A DNA stretch of 48,679 nucleotides, from positions 1-48,679 of the forward strand of contig JAQWOB010000037.1 of the NCBI GenBank assembly GCA_029246085.1, in the 5' to 3' direction. A program made the translations under genes and the position numbers. The stretch is from Gammaproteobacteria bacterium (GTDB lineage Bacteria; Pseudomonadota; Gammaproteobacteria; GCA-002705445; GCA-002716945). The notes beneath the pieces are model-generated. The model was not told the origin of the DNA. It was given only the letters and a program-made list of their open reading frames with translations, and searched no databases. Position 1 is the stretch's first letter; the number at the start of each line of letters is the position of its first letter. Positions 1 to 10,525 of the stretch are shown piece after piece.

Positions 1-525
1 AAAGTCTCCTCTAATCCATAATGCTAAGGATTCTCCAACATATGGAATGGCACCAAATAAAGATATAATTACTTGAGCTCCCCAATATGACATTTGACCC
101 CATGGCAATAAATAGCCCATAAAAGCTTCTGCCATTAAAAGCACAAAAATAAGCATTCCAAAGAGCCATAAAAGCTCTCTAGGATTTTTATAAGAACCGT
201 ATAGCATAGCTCTAAACATGTGCAAGTAAATGACAACAAAAAAGAAAGATGCACCAGTTGAATGCATATATCTAATTAACCAGCCCCACTCCACATCTCT
301 CATTATATATTCAACAGATGCAAAAGCTTGAGCTGCATCTGGTTTATAATTTATTGTTAAGAAAATCCCAGTTACAATTTGTAATACAAATATAAATATA
401 GCTAAAGCACCAAAATAATAAAAGAAATTAAAGTTTTTTGGAGCATAATATTGTGATAAATGATTTTTAACAAAATTACTTACAGGCAGCCTTTCATCAA
501 TCCATGCCATCAACTTATTACTCAT
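1..525 (-). CDS. petB: Cytochrome b subunit of the bc1 complex (partial, runs off the window start)
   Basis: Reverse-strand translation begins MSNKLMAWIDERLPVSKFVKNHLSQYYAPKNFNFFYYFGALAIFIFVLQIVTGIFL and contains RYMHSTGASFFFVVIYLHMFR and LLPWGQMSYWGAQV, typical cytochrome b. Its ATG (523-525) overlaps the petA stop codon. Confidence 0.93.
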   Translation of the reverse strand, partial: MSNKLMAWIDERLPVSNFVKNHLSQYYAPKNFNFFYYFGALAIFIFVLQIVTGIFLTINYKPDAAQAFASVEYIMRDVEWGWLIRYMHSTGASFFFVVIYLHMFRAMLYGSYKNPRELLWLFGMLIFVLLMAEAFMGYLLPWGQMSYWGAQVIISLFGAIPYVGESLALWIRGDF

Positions 526-1118
526 TAGCTTTTTTCTCCATCTTCGCCAACAATTATTTTATTATCTGATGCAAAATAATATGGAGGTACTTCTAAATTC
601 GAAGGTGCTGGCATAGATTTATGAACTCTACCAGATAAATCAAATTTCGAACCATGACAAGGACAAAAGAAACCTCCGTTCCAATCCAAACCTAACTCTG
701 CAGATTTAGCATTTGGTTTATATAAAGGGGAGCAACCTAGATGAGTGCATACACCTACCAAAACCAAAAATTCTGGATTGATAGATCTATACTTATTTTT
801 CGTGTAAATTGGCTGATGTTCTTCAAGAGATTTCGGATCACTTAAAACTTTATCATCTTCAAGGGTATTTTTAATCATTTCTTCAGTTCTTCTTACAACC
901 CATACTGGCTTACCTCTCCATTCAACAACTTTATAAGATCCAGGTCTTAATACTGATACATCTATTTCGATCGGAGCACCTGCAGCCTTTGCTTTTTCGC
1001 TTGGCGACATTGAAGATAAGAATGGGATGACAGCGAATATTCCACCTACCCCACCCATTACCTGGGTTAAGTTAGTCAGAAATTTTCTTCTGTTTGATGG
1101 TTTATTTGAGTCGCTCAT
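525..1118 (-). CDS. petA: Ubiquinol-cytochrome c reductase iron-sulfur (Rieske) subunit
   Basis: Rieske motifs CTHLGC and CPCHGS; N-terminal TAT-like SNRRKFL segment. Confidence 0.96.
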   Translation of the reverse strand: MSDSNKPSNRRKFLTNLTQVMGGVGGIFAVIPFLSSMSPSEKAKAAGAPIEIDVSVLRPGSYKVVEWRGKPVWVVRRTEEMIKNTLEDDKVLSDPKSLEEHQPIYTKNKYRSINPEFLVLVGVCTHLGCSPLYKPNAKSAELGLDWNGGFFCPCHGSKFDLSGRVHKSMPAPSNLEVPPYYFASDNKIIVGEDGEKS

Positions 1119-1249
1119 CTATATCACAAAAAAGTTGGTATTTCTTAATCGCGTATATCGTATCATATATTTTATGAAGTGTCTTATAGTAATATATAAT
1201 ATACTTATTAATTATTTAATATATTGTTTTTTTAGGGGTAAATTAGCAG

Positions 1250-2317
1250 ATGAAAGAAATGCTTAGATATATGATTGTAGGAATAATAACTGCAGTAATA
1301 ATATATGTGCTTGCCCCCTATATATTTGGGAATCATATTGAAATAATAGAATCAAATAGCTATCCAATACAAAATAAAAATAATGGTTATGCTGGAGTAT
1401 TTCAAAAAGTTAATAAGTCTGTAGTCTCTATTTATACAAGGAAGTCTACAGTCAGAAATAATATATATTTTATAGATCCTAGAGAAAAGGCACTTATTAA
1501 AAAAGATTATTCTCCTTCCGGCCAAGGTTCTGGAGTTATTATTAGTAGCCAAGGCCATATAATTACTAACTTTCACGTAATTGCAGGCTCAAATGAAATC
1601 TTAATCAAAGACTATAATGGAGATGAATATGGTGCTGCTGTAATAGGGGTAGACCCACTGACAGACTTAGCAATATTAAAAATTGATAAAAATACTTCTC
1701 CAATCATGCTAGGTCAAATTAAAAATATTAATATTGGAGATATTGCTTTAGCAATAGGAAATCCATTAGGTGTTGGGCAAACTATAACCCTAGGTATTAT
1801 ATCTGCAACTGATAAAGAAGTTTCTCCTAATGCATATTCCTATCAAAGGTATGTTCAAACTGATGCTGCTATTAATCCCGGTAATTCTGGTGGGGCACTA
1901 GTAAACTCAAGTGGTGAATTAATTGGAATAAATACTGCAATAATTTCTATTTCTGGTGGTGCCGATGGTATTGGTTTTGCTATCCCAATTGACATTGTAA
2001 AATATGTTTTGAAAGAAATAATTGAAAATGGAGAAGTTATTCGAGGTTATGTCGGTATATCAGCTGAAATAAATTATAAAGGTATAGGCGTATTAGTTAA
2101 GGGTGTTCAACGAAATAGCCCAGCCTACCAAGGTGGCGTCAAAGAATATGATATTATTAAAAAAATAAATGGTAAAATTATTACTGAGATTAAAGAGGTT
2201 CAAAAAATAATTGGGATGCTTAAACCTGGGCAAAATTTATCAATGGAAGTCAAAAGAAACAAAAGTATAGTGAAAATAAATATTTTAGTTTCAAAAATGA
2301 ATTATAAAATAAGATAG
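1250..2317 (+). CDS. DegS/DegQ-like trypsin-family serine protease with one N-terminal TM and one PDZ domain
   Basis: Catalytic GNSGGAL motif, TNFHVI histidine motif, DLAILKI aspartate motif; single C-terminal PDZ-like region; N-terminal hydrophobic helix. Confidence 0.88.
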   Translation: MKEMLRYMIVGIITAVIIYVLAPYIFGNHIEIIESNSYPIQNKNNGYAGVFQKVNKSVVSIYTRKSTVRNNIYFIDPREKALIKKDYSPSGQGSGVIISSQGHIITNFHVIAGSNEILIKDYNGDEYGAAVIGVDPLTDLAILKIDKNTSPIMLGQIKNINIGDIALAIGNPLGVGQTITLGIISATDKEVSPNAYSYQRYVQTDAAINPGNSGGALVNSSGELIGINTAIISISGGADGIGFAIPIDIVKYVLKEIIENGEVIRGYVGISAEINYKGIGVLVKGVQRNSPAYQGGVKEYDIIKKINGKIITEIKEVQKIIGMLKPGQNLSMEVKRNKSIVKINILVSKMNYKIR

Positions 2318-2318
2318 T

Positions 2319-3617
2319 CTACTTATCTCTATATTTAGCAGAAAGCGCGTGTCCCTGTAAACCCTCGGATAAAGCCATAGATACAGATATTTTACTTAAC
2401 TCTATTGCTGTTTTTTTAGAAAGACTAATTAAGCTAGATCTCTTTTGAAAATCATAGACACCTAAAGGAGATGCAAATCTTGCTGAGCCAGAAGTTGGCA
2501 AAACATGATTAGGTCCTGCACAGTAATCTCCGAACACCTCAGGAGTATATTCCCCTAAAAATATTGCTCCTGCATTAGTAATTAATTTTAATAAATCTTT
2601 ATAATTTTTAGACATTATTTCTAAATGTTCTGGTGCAATATTATTTACAATAATCCCAATTTCTTTAATACTTTTAGTTTTAATATACATCCCTCTAGCA
2701 TTGAAGGATTTTGTAATAATATTTTTTCTAAGCATCGAGGGTAGAAGCTTTTCTACAGAATTATGAACATCATTAATTAATTTCATACTTGAGCTGATTA
2801 GAATGGGTTGAGCTAATTCATCATGTTCGGCTTGTGAGAATAAATCCATAGCAATCCAGTCTGGGTTATTTGATGAGTCGGCAATTATTACCACTTCCGA
2901 AGGGCCTGCAATATTATCAATGCCTACATCACCAAAAACGGCTTTCTTAGCTAAAGTTACATATATATTTCCTGGTCCAACAATTTTATCAACTTTGCCG
3001 ATAGATTTTGTTCCATATGCTAATGCTGCAATAGCATGGGCTCCTCCCATTCTCAGTATTGTATCAACACCACATAAATCAGCCGCAACAATTGCAAGAG
3101 CATGATCATCAATATTAGATATGGGACAAGCCATTATTATATTCTTAACACCTGCTATTTTAGCAGGGATTGTATTCATTAAAACAGTTGACGGGTACGA
3201 GGCTTTTCCGGCAGGAACATAGATTCCAACAGTTTCAATCGGAGTAACCTTTTCTCCTAAAATAGAGCCATCTTTTTTACTCATCCAGCTTGAAGATTTT
3301 TGTTTTTTAGAAAAATCACGAATTCTTTTTATAGATTTCTTTAAGCTAGTAAGTTGTAATTTGTCTATGCACTTATACGCTTTCTTAATCTCATTAGGAG
3401 TGATTACAATTTTTTTAATATTTTTAATGTTATAATCATCAAATTTTCTGATGAAACGAACTAGTGAATTATCACCATTTTCTCTTATATCGGATATTAT
3501 TTCGTCAACATTATTCTGAACTTTTTTGTTTATATTATTATTAATCCTAATTCTTTTTAAAATTTTTTTTTCAAAATATTTATCGGATGTATCGACTCTT
3601 AGTGGATTAATTTTCAT
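2319..3617 (-). CDS. hisD: Histidinol dehydrogenase
   Basis: [52 protein letters not shown] motifs. Confidence 0.96.
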   Translation of the reverse strand: MKINPLRVDTSDKYFEKKILKRIRINNNINKKVQNNVDEIISDIRENGDNSLVRFIRKFDDYNIKNIKKIVITPNEIKKAYKCIDKLQLTSLKKSIKRIRDFSKKQKSSSWMSKKDGSILGEKVTPIETVGIYVPAGKASYPSTVLMNTIPAKIAGVKNIIMACPISNIDDHALAIVAADLCGVDTILRMGGAHAIAALAYGTKSIGKVDKIVGPGNIYVTLAKKAVFGDVGIDNIAGPSEVVIIADSSNNPDWIAMDLFSQAEHDELAQPILISSSMKLINDVHNSVEKLLPSMLRKNIITKSFNARGMYIKTKSIKEIGIIVNNIAPEHLEIMSKNYKDLLKLITNAGAIFLGEYTPEVFGDYCAGPNHVLPTSGSARFASPLGVYDFQKRSSLISLSKKTAIELSKISVSMALSEGLQGHALSAKYRDK

Positions 3618-4675
3618 GATAAATTTCTTTTACTAATAGCGCTATCTAGCACTTCAATTAACTCTTCAGTTTCACCCCATCCTATGCATGCATCCGTGAT
3701 ACTTTGACCATACACCAAGTTATCTTTCTTCCCAATATCCTGTCTACCTTCAACTAAATTACTCTCAAGCATAATTCCACATATTGAATCATTGCCTTGT
3801 GAAATTTGACCAGCTATATCTTTAATAACTATTTTCTGCTTAGTATGGTCTTTTTGACTATTAGCATGACTTGCATCAATCATAATATTATTTGGGAGTT
3901 CATTCTTTACTAATAAACTAGAAACATCTGAAACATCTTCCTGTTGATAATTAATTTTTTTACCGCCACGCAATATTATATGACAATCCTTGTTTCCTGT
4001 TGTTGAGAAAATTGCTGACTTGCCCTCTTTGGTAACAGATAAGAAATTATGTGCTTTACTAGCAGCTTTAATTGCATCAATTGCTATTTGAATACTACCA
4101 TTAGTACCATTTTTAAAACCCACAGGACAAGATAAGCCTGATGCTAATTCTCGATGACTCTGACTTTCTGTTGTTCTTGCACCTATTGCACCCCAACAGA
4201 TGACATCAGAAATATATTGCGGGCTAACAAGATCTAGGTATTCATGCCCAGCAGGTATTCCTGATTCTGCTAAATCAATTAATAATTTTCTGGCAATTTG
4301 AATACCTTTATTTATATCAAAGCTATTATCAAGATCTGGATCATTAATCAAACCCTTCCATCCGATAACTGTTCTAGGTTTTTCAAAATATACTCTCATG
4401 ATAATAAGAATATTTTTTTCTACCTTTTTTTTAATATCTAATAATTTTTTAGCATATTCATGGGCAGAGTTAACATCATGAATTGAACATGGTCCGACAA
4501 TTAAAAGCAATCTTTTATCTTTCCCATTAAGTATATTTATGATGTCCGACCTCGTCTTCACAACTGTGCTAATAGCACCTTCTGTCATTGGCAGTTGTTC
4601 TATTAATTTACTAGGTGATATCAATTCCTTCATCGAAGAAATCTTTAAATCATCTGTTAACTTACTTATAGTCAT
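3614..4675 (-). CDS. 3-deoxy-7-phosphoheptulonate (DAHP) synthase, class I AroF/G/H type
   Basis: LLIVGPCSIHD, MRVYFEKPRTVIGWKGLINDP, GARTTESQSHRELASGLSCPVGFKNGT, DASHANSQKD. Confidence 0.95.
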   Translation of the reverse strand: MTISKLTDDLKISSMKELISPSKLIEQLPMTEGAISTVVKTRSDIINILNGKDKRLLLIVGPCSIHDVNSAHEYAKKLLDIKKKVEKNILIIMRVYFEKPRTVIGWKGLINDPDLDNSFDINKGIQIARKLLIDLAESGIPAGHEYLDLVSPQYISDVICWGAIGARTTESQSHRELASGLSCPVGFKNGTNGSIQIAIDAIKAASKAHNFLSVTKEGKSAIFSTTGNKDCHIILRGGKKINYQQEDVSDVSSLLVKNELPNNIMIDASHANSQKDHTKQKIVIKDIAGQISQGNDSICGIMLESNLVEGRQDIGKKDNLVYGQSITDACIGWGETEELIEVLDSAISKRNLS

Positions 4676-5307
4676 TCTTGGCCCAGGTTTAGTGTTTTAA
4701 AAAACTGATTAATTTGTTCCCTATTAACTTTATATGAAGTTTTGTTTACAATTAATACAGATGAAATATTCTCAATAGTCTCTATCTCAACAAGACCATT
4801 TTGCTTTAATGTTTGCCCTGATTCAACAAGATCAACTATTACATCAGACATACCAAGCACAGAAGCTAATTCTATTGACCCATAAAGCTTTAGTACAGAA
4901 CATGGAAAACCTTTGCTTTGGAAATATTTTTTTGTGATTGATGGGTACTTTGTTGCAACCTTCATGTTATTCATTATCTTGGCACCTTTTTTCCCAGCAA
5001 CTACAAGCCTGCAGGCAGCAATATTCAAATCCTTAACTCTCAAATGATTACTTAAATCAGTTTCTAATAGCGTATCTTTCCCAACAACCCCAAAATCAAC
5101 CTTCCCTGATTCAATATAAATAGGAACATCACTTGCTCTAACAATTATAATACTTAAGTTCTTATAATTAGTTTCAAAAATAAGTTTTCTAGACTTGAAT
5201 GGAGACTCTTTGCACTCTATTCCTGATAACTTTAAAATTTTTAGAGCTTCCTCTAGAATCCTTCCCTTTGATATTGCTAATAATAATTTCTTCATTTTAA
5301 TATCCAC
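4672..5307 (-). CDS. hisG: ATP phosphoribosyltransferase catalytic subunit (short, HisZ-dependent form)
   Basis: LLLAISKGRILEEAL, KVDFGVVGKDTL, VVAGKKG, DLVESGQTLKQNGL; 211 aa with no C-terminal regulatory domain. Confidence 0.93.
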   Translation of the reverse strand: MDIKMKKLLLAISKGRILEEALKILKLSGIECKESPFKSRKLIFETNYKNLSIIIVRASDVPIYIESGKVDFGVVGKDTLLETDLSNHLRVKDLNIAACRLVVAGKKGAKIMNNMKVATKYPSITKKYFQSKGFPCSVLKLYGSIELASVLGMSDVIVDLVESGQTLKQNGLVEIETIENISSVLIVNKTSYKVNREQINQFFKTLNLGQE

Positions 5308-5314
5308 TCATCAT

Positions 5315-6577
5315 TTACATAGGGACTCTATGTATATCAGCCCCAAGTTGTCGTAATTTCTCTTCTATACAGTCATATCCTCTATCTATATGATATATTC
5401 TTTCAATCTCTGTCGTACCTGTAGCTGCTAATCCAGCCAATATTAAACTTGCAGAAGCTCTGAGGTCGGTAGCCATTACTGAAGCACCAACAAGTTCTTC
5501 TTTACCTGATATTATTGCACAATTTTGCTCTAATCTAATATCTGCACCCATTCTAGTCATTTCTTGTACATGCATAAAGCGATTTTCAAAGATATTTTCT
5601 TTAATAATACTGATGCCTTTTGCAACTGTGTTTAAAGCTGTCAACTGAGCTTGCATATCGGTAGGGAAAAGTGGGTAAGCTCCAGTTTCAATATCTACTG
5701 ATACTGGTCTTTTCCCTTTCATGTCTAAGGTTACAGAAGTTTCCGTTGTAGTGACATGCGCACCAGAATCTCTAAGCTTTTCTATAATTGTGTTTACATG
5801 AGCAGAGATTGTATTTTTGACAGTAACATGCCCTCCGGTTATAGCAGCTGCAACTAGAAACGTTCCTGTTTCGATTCTGTCTGGTAATGCTGTATAAGAT
5901 ACTCCTCTCAACTCTTCAACTCCATTAATCTCAATTACATCTGTGCCTTGGCCAGTAATTGATGCTCCCATCTTATTTAAAAAATTCGCGAGATCAACAA
6001 CTTCAGGCTCTCTTGCTGCATTGGAAATAATTGTTTTGCCTTCAGCGAGCGTTGATGCCATTAATATATTTTCTGTTCCGGTTACGGTTATTTTTGGGAA
6101 CCTTATGTCTGTTCCAATTAATTTTTTGCTCGATGCAGATATATATCCATTATCTATATTTATAGAAGCTCCCATTTGACTTAAAGCATCAAGATGCATC
6201 TCTACTGGTCTTGTGCCAATTGCGCAACCTCCAGGTAATGAAACTTTTGCAGACCCAAATTTTGATAATAATGGACCCAGAACTAAAATTGATGACCGCA
6301 TAGTTTTCACTAAATTATATGGCGCATAAAAGTTATCAATTGTAGAAGGATCTAATTGAATATCCATATTATCATCTAAGGTGACACTTACACCCATTTG
6401 ACGTAATAATCTTACAGTTGTGGTGACATCATGAAGATGGGGGATATTTTTTAGAGTCACACTGCTATTTGAAGCCATAACAGATGCGCATAACATTGGT
6501 AGCACAGCATTTTTGGCTCCTGAAACAGATACTTCACCATTTAATACTACTCTGCCCTTTATAATTAATTTATCCAT
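5315..6577 (-). CDS. murA: UDP-N-acetylglucosamine 1-carboxyvinyltransferase
   Basis: [70 protein letters not shown]. Confidence 0.97.
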   Translation of the reverse strand: MDKLIIKGRVVLNGEVSVSGAKNAVLPMLCASVMASNSSVTLKNIPHLHDVTTTVRLLRQMGVSVTLDDNMDIQLDPSTIDNFYAPYNLVKTMRSSILVLGPLLSKFGSAKVSLPGGCAIGTRPVEMHLDALSQMGASINIDNGYISASSKKLIGTDIRFPKITVTGTENILMASTLAEGKTIISNAAREPEVVDLANFLNKMGASITGQGTDVIEINGVEELRGVSYTALPDRIETGTFLVAAAITGGHVTVKNTISAHVNTIIEKLRDSGAHVTTTETSVTLDMKGKRPVSVDIETGAYPLFPTDMQAQLTALNTVAKGISIIKENIFENRFMHVQEMTRMGADIRLEQNCAIISGKEELVGASVMATDLRASASLILAGLAATGTTEIERIYHIDRGYDCIEEKLRQLGADIHRVPM

Positions 6578-6637
6578 AATTTATCTTTTAAAAAGTTCTA
6601 TGATTCGATATTCTAAAATCATATAAAGAATAATGCC

Positions 6638-9097
6638 ATGATTAAGAATATTTCACACATATATTTACATTTGATCTTAACAAATCCTAAAAGAGTGCTT
6701 CTCGTAATGCTTCTAGTGTTAATGAGTATGTTGTCATTTTCTGCAAATTTTAAACTTGATGCCTCTGCTGACTCGTTAATACTTGAAAATGATAAAGATC
6801 TTCTAACCTATAAGGATATAGTTGAAAGATATTCAACTCAAGAATTTATCATAATGACATATACGCCGAAGCAAGGAAAAATCTTTGATGTAAATAACTT
6901 ATTGTTAATTAAAAATTTGAAAGAAAAACTTTTATCTATAAAAAACATATCATCAGTTATATCAATAATTGATATTCCTCTCGTAAAAAGCTCTGAGATG
7001 CCTTTAATAGAAATGGCTAATAATGTTCCAACTATATTTTCTGATGGAATTGATATCATTAAAGCAGAAGATGAAATACTTAATAGTCCGATATATAAAG
7101 ATCTAATTATTAGTGATGACGGGGAAACAACCGCTATACAGATAAACTTAAATAAAAATGATGCTCTAGTATCCTTGAATAATCAAAAAAGAGAATTAAC
7201 TGAAAAAAGAAAATATCATGACATATCATCGAAAGAATTAATCAAGCTTGAGGAAATAACTAAGAGTTATATAGAAATAAAAGAAACTCATGGGCAAGAA
7301 ATACATAACTTGCTTAAGTCAGTACGATTAATTCAAAATCAATTTTCAGAAAAGCATAATGTTGAGTTAAGAATCGGAGGAATACCAATGATTGCTGATG
7401 ATATGATTATATATGTTAAAAATGATTTAATTAATTTTGGTATTGGTGTCTTCTTTTTTATAGTAGTAACTTTAATAATTATTTTTAGAGAATTTAGATG
7501 GGTTATGTTACCAATAGCAAGTTGTATCTATGCTGTTTTATTTATGATTGGTTTGCTTGGTTTATTAAACTGGCAAGTAACTGTAATTTCTTCAAATTTT
7601 ATTTCTCTCATGTTAATTCTAACTTTATCAATGAATATTCATTTAATAGTTAGATATAAACAACTGAGTTCATCTTGTATAAATCAATATGATGCTATTA
7701 GCATGACAACATGTCAGATGGTAAGACCATGCTTATATACAGCTTTAACTACGATAGTAGCATTTGCTTCCCTGATCTTTAGTGATATCAAGCCTGTAAT
7801 TGATTTTGGTTATATGATGACATTTGGTTTAGTAGTCACATTCATAACATCATTTATTCTGCTACCATCGATATTGCTACTATTAAAAAAAGTTGAAATG
7901 CATCAACATAATAATAGTCAGTTTTGGTTTACAAAATTCCTCGCTAATTTAACACTCAATAAAGGGAAATATATTCTATTTATTACGTTTACTATTTTAC
8001 TATCAACAATCTATGGTGTTTCTCAATTACGCGTTGAAAACAGCTTTATTAATTATTTTAAATCTAATACAGAGATTTACAAAGGAATGAAGCAGATAGA
8101 TGAAAAATTAGGTGGAACTACTCCGCTTGATATAATTATTAAATTTGAGGATTCAGTGCAAGCTTCCAGCGATGATGAATTTGGAGATGGTTTGCTAGAT
8201 GATGATTCGGATCCAGAGTCCCAATGGTTCACAGTTAAAAAAATAAATAAAATAAAGAAGGTTCATGATTATTTAGATTCACTTCCAGAAATAGGGAAGG
8301 TATTATCACTTGCATCAACCATTAGAGTAGCTGAACAATTAAATAGAAATGAAGAATTAAATAGCATGGAGATGGCATTACTCTATAAAAGAGTTCCCGC
8401 AGAAGTTAAAAGCATGGCTATCAGTCCATACATCTCAATAGAAGACAATGAAGCTAGGATCAGCGCAAGAATATTGGACTCGCAAGATGATCTTAGACGA
8501 AATGATTTAATTAATAAAATTAAATATGACATGGAAGAGAAATTAAATTTTAAAAAAGAATCTTATTTCTTAACTGGTATACTCATATTATATAATAATA
8601 TGCTGCAAAGCTTATTCGATTCACAAATATTGTCCTTAGGGTTTGTCATGGCAGGTATTTTTCTTATGTTTATGGTTTTATTCAAGTCTGTGATGCTATC
8701 TATTATAGGTATAATACCAAATCTATTAGCGGCAACCTTTGTATTGGGTTTAATGGGATTAATTAATCTTCCATTGGACATGATGACCATCACTATAGCG
8801 GCTATCGCAATTGGTATTGCAGTAGATAATAGCATTCACTATATATATAGATTTAGAGAAGAATACGAGTCTACAAAAGATTATAAATTATCGCTATATA
8901 AATCACATAACAGCATAGGTAGGGCAATTTTTTTCACAAGCATTACAATAATATTTGGCTTTTCTATACTAGTTCTATCTAATTTTGTTCCCACAATAAT
9001 ATTTGGATTATTAACAGGGTTGGCAATGCTAGTTGCCTTATTGGCTGTTTTAACACTTTTGCCAAAATTGATTATATCGTTTAAACCATTTAAGTAA
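6638..9097 (+). CDS. MMPL/RND-family (HpnN-like) lipid or hydrophobic-compound transporter
   Basis: 819 aa, repeated TM blocks with two large extracytoplasmic loops; AIAIGIAVDNSIHYIYRFREEY resembles the MMPL/SSD motif. Confidence 0.87.
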   Translation: MIKNISHIYLHLILTNPKRVLLVMLLVLMSMLSFSANFKLDASADSLILENDKDLLTYKDIVERYSTQEFIIMTYTPKQGKIFDVNNLLLIKNLKEKLLSIKNISSVISIIDIPLVKSSEMPLIEMANNVPTIFSDGIDIIKAEDEILNSPIYKDLIISDDGETTAIQINLNKNDALVSLNNQKRELTEKRKYHDISSKELIKLEEITKSYIEIKETHGQEIHNLLKSVRLIQNQFSEKHNVELRIGGIPMIADDMIIYVKNDLINFGIGVFFFIVVTLIIIFREFRWVMLPIASCIYAVLFMIGLLGLLNWQVTVISSNFISLMLILTLSMNIHLIVRYKQLSSSCINQYDAISMTTCQMVRPCLYTALTTIVAFASLIFSDIKPVIDFGYMMTFGLVVTFITSFILLPSILLLLKKVEMHQHNNSQFWFTKFLANLTLNKGKYILFITFTILLSTIYGVSQLRVENSFINYFKSNTEIYKGMKQIDEKLGGTTPLDIIIKFEDSVQASSDDEFGDGLLDDDSDPESQWFTVKKINKIKKVHDYLDSLPEIGKVLSLASTIRVAEQLNRNEELNSMEMALLYKRVPAEVKSMAISPYISIEDNEARISARILDSQDDLRRNDLINKIKYDMEEKLNFKKESYFLTGILILYNNMLQSLFDSQILSLGFVMAGIFLMFMVLFKSVMLSIIGIIPNLLAATFVLGLMGLINLPLDMMTITIAAIAIGIAVDNSIHYIYRFREEYESTKDYKLSLYKSHNSIGRAIFFTSITIIFGFSILVLSNFVPTIIFGLLTGLAMLVALLAVLTLLPKLIISFKPFK

Positions 9098-9110
9098 AAA
9101 AACAAGAAAC

Positions 9111-9701
9111 TCAACCTTTCTCTTCAAGGCTATCTATTAATGAGGTGATTCCGTGAACATCTACATGATTTTGGAAATCAGACCGATAGTTTCTCAACAA
9201 ACTTATACCATCTATTGAAATATCAAAAACTTTCCATTCATTGGATTTATTCAGTTTAAGCCTATAATTTACTGCAATCTGCCCTTCTGATAATAAGTAA
9301 ATTGATTTAACTTTAGCTATATCAGGCCTTTCCCCTTCAATATAAGGTATGAATTTAATCTTCTCCCCATCAAATGCTGTAAATGACTTCATATAGGTTT
9401 TAACCATTAGTCCTCTAAAAGCAAGGATGAATTTATTCTTCTGATAGCTATTTATTGAAAGCCAGATTTTCTTACCTAGTACTATTTTTGACATTAACTG
9501 TATATCAAGTTTTGGGACAATTAGCTCATCTACTTTAGCCTGCAGAAAATTCTCGTCATTTTCCAAAGTTTCTTTATTTTCTGAAATAAATAATGCTACC
9601 TCTCTAACACTTTTCTTTAAAAAAAAATCTGGAGTATCTCCAGCATAAGCTGCAATAGAAAAAAACAAGGAAATTGTAATTATGTATTTAATAATTTTCA
9701 T
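9111..9701 (-). CDS. mlaC: MlaC/Ttg2D-family periplasmic phospholipid-binding protein
   Basis: ORF track starts at 9773, but an internal Met (MKIIKYIITISLFFSIAAYAGD) gives a clean signal peptide; F..A..GLMVKTYMKSFTAFDGEKIKF and VNYRLKLN..WKVFDISIDGISLLRNYRSDF match the MlaC family. Confidence 0.87.
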   Translation of the reverse strand: MKIIKYIITISLFFSIAAYAGDTPDFFLKKSVREVALFISENKETLENDENFLQAKVDELIVPKLDIQLMSKIVLGKKIWLSINSYQKNKFILAFRGLMVKTYMKSFTAFDGEKIKFIPYIEGERPDIAKVKSIYLLSEGQIAVNYRLKLNKSNEWKVFDISIDGISLLRNYRSDFQNHVDVHGITSLIDSLEEKG

Positions 9702-9761
9702 AGATATATGTATACTGTACATATTATATAAAATTATTAAATACATGACAAAGCAAATATT

Positions 9762-10505
9762 ATGAAATACCAAAGCTTCTCACCTAGTAAACTAAGTATG
9801 ACATTGCCATTAGTCATATTTTTCCTAATATTTATATCCGGGTGTAGTACTACGAATACTTCAAAAAATGATCCTTTAGAGCCTATGAATCGAGCTATAT
9901 TTGGTTTTAATGAAATTGTAGATGATAATATACTAAAGCCTGTAGCAAAAACCTATAAATACATCACGCCTGATCCCATTGAAACAGGTGTATCTAATTT
10001 TTTTAGTAATGTTGGTGAAGTTAGCACAATAACTAACGATGTATTGCAACTAAAATTTAGTCAAGCTGCTTATGATCTTGCAAGGTTTTCAATAAATACC
10101 ACTATTGGTATCCTGGGAATATTTGATGTGGCAAGCTCTATGGGATTCAAAAAAAATAAGGAAGATTTTGGGCAAACTCTAGGATATTGGGGTCTACCTC
10201 AAGGACCATATCTGGTAATTCCATTCTTTGGACCAAGCAGCATTAGAGATGCCCCAGGGCTATATGCAGATATGCAGATTTCACCTGCTGAACAACTACA
10301 TAATAAGGAAGAGCTGGCTTTCACTACACTTAAAATTGTTGATATCCGAGCAAGACTTTTAAGAGCTACCAAAATTCTTGATACAGCTGCGAAGGATAAG
10401 TATATATTTATTAGAGAATCATACTTACAGCAGAGAGAAATGCTAGTTAATGATGGAAAAAATACAGAAGAATTTGAAATTGATGTTGATGGGGTTGACT
10501 ACTAA
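9762..10505 (+). CDS. mlaA: MlaA/VacJ-family outer-membrane lipoprotein
   Basis: Lipobox ISGCSTT; NDPLEPMNRAIFGFNE, EDFGQTLGYWGLPQGPYLVIPFFGPSSIRD. Confidence 0.94.
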   Translation: MKYQSFSPSKLSMTLPLVIFFLIFISGCSTTNTSKNDPLEPMNRAIFGFNEIVDDNILKPVAKTYKYITPDPIETGVSNFFSNVGEVSTITNDVLQLKFSQAAYDLARFSINTTIGILGIFDVASSMGFKKNKEDFGQTLGYWGLPQGPYLVIPFFGPSSIRDAPGLYADMQISPAEQLHNKEELAFTTLKIVDIRARLLRATKILDTAAKDKYIFIRESYLQQREMLVNDGKNTEEFEIDVDGVDY

Positions 10506-10525
10506 ACTTAAAACAAGTTTTCCCT

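Noticed and set aside
1027-1266. 79-aa + strand ORF overlapping the petA 5' end
   Set aside because: Antisense to the petA start and low-complexity; no recognisable motif.
1352-1576. 74-aa - strand ORF inside the DegS-like gene
   Set aside because: Antisense to a well-supported protease CDS; composition typical of a shadow ORF.
5943-6179. 78-aa + strand ORF inside murA
   Set aside because: Antisense shadow ORF of a strongly supported gene.
8563-8835. - strand ORF inside the MMPL gene (also 6838-7059 and 8881-9114)
   Set aside because: Antisense to TM-rich coding sequence, no family resemblance.
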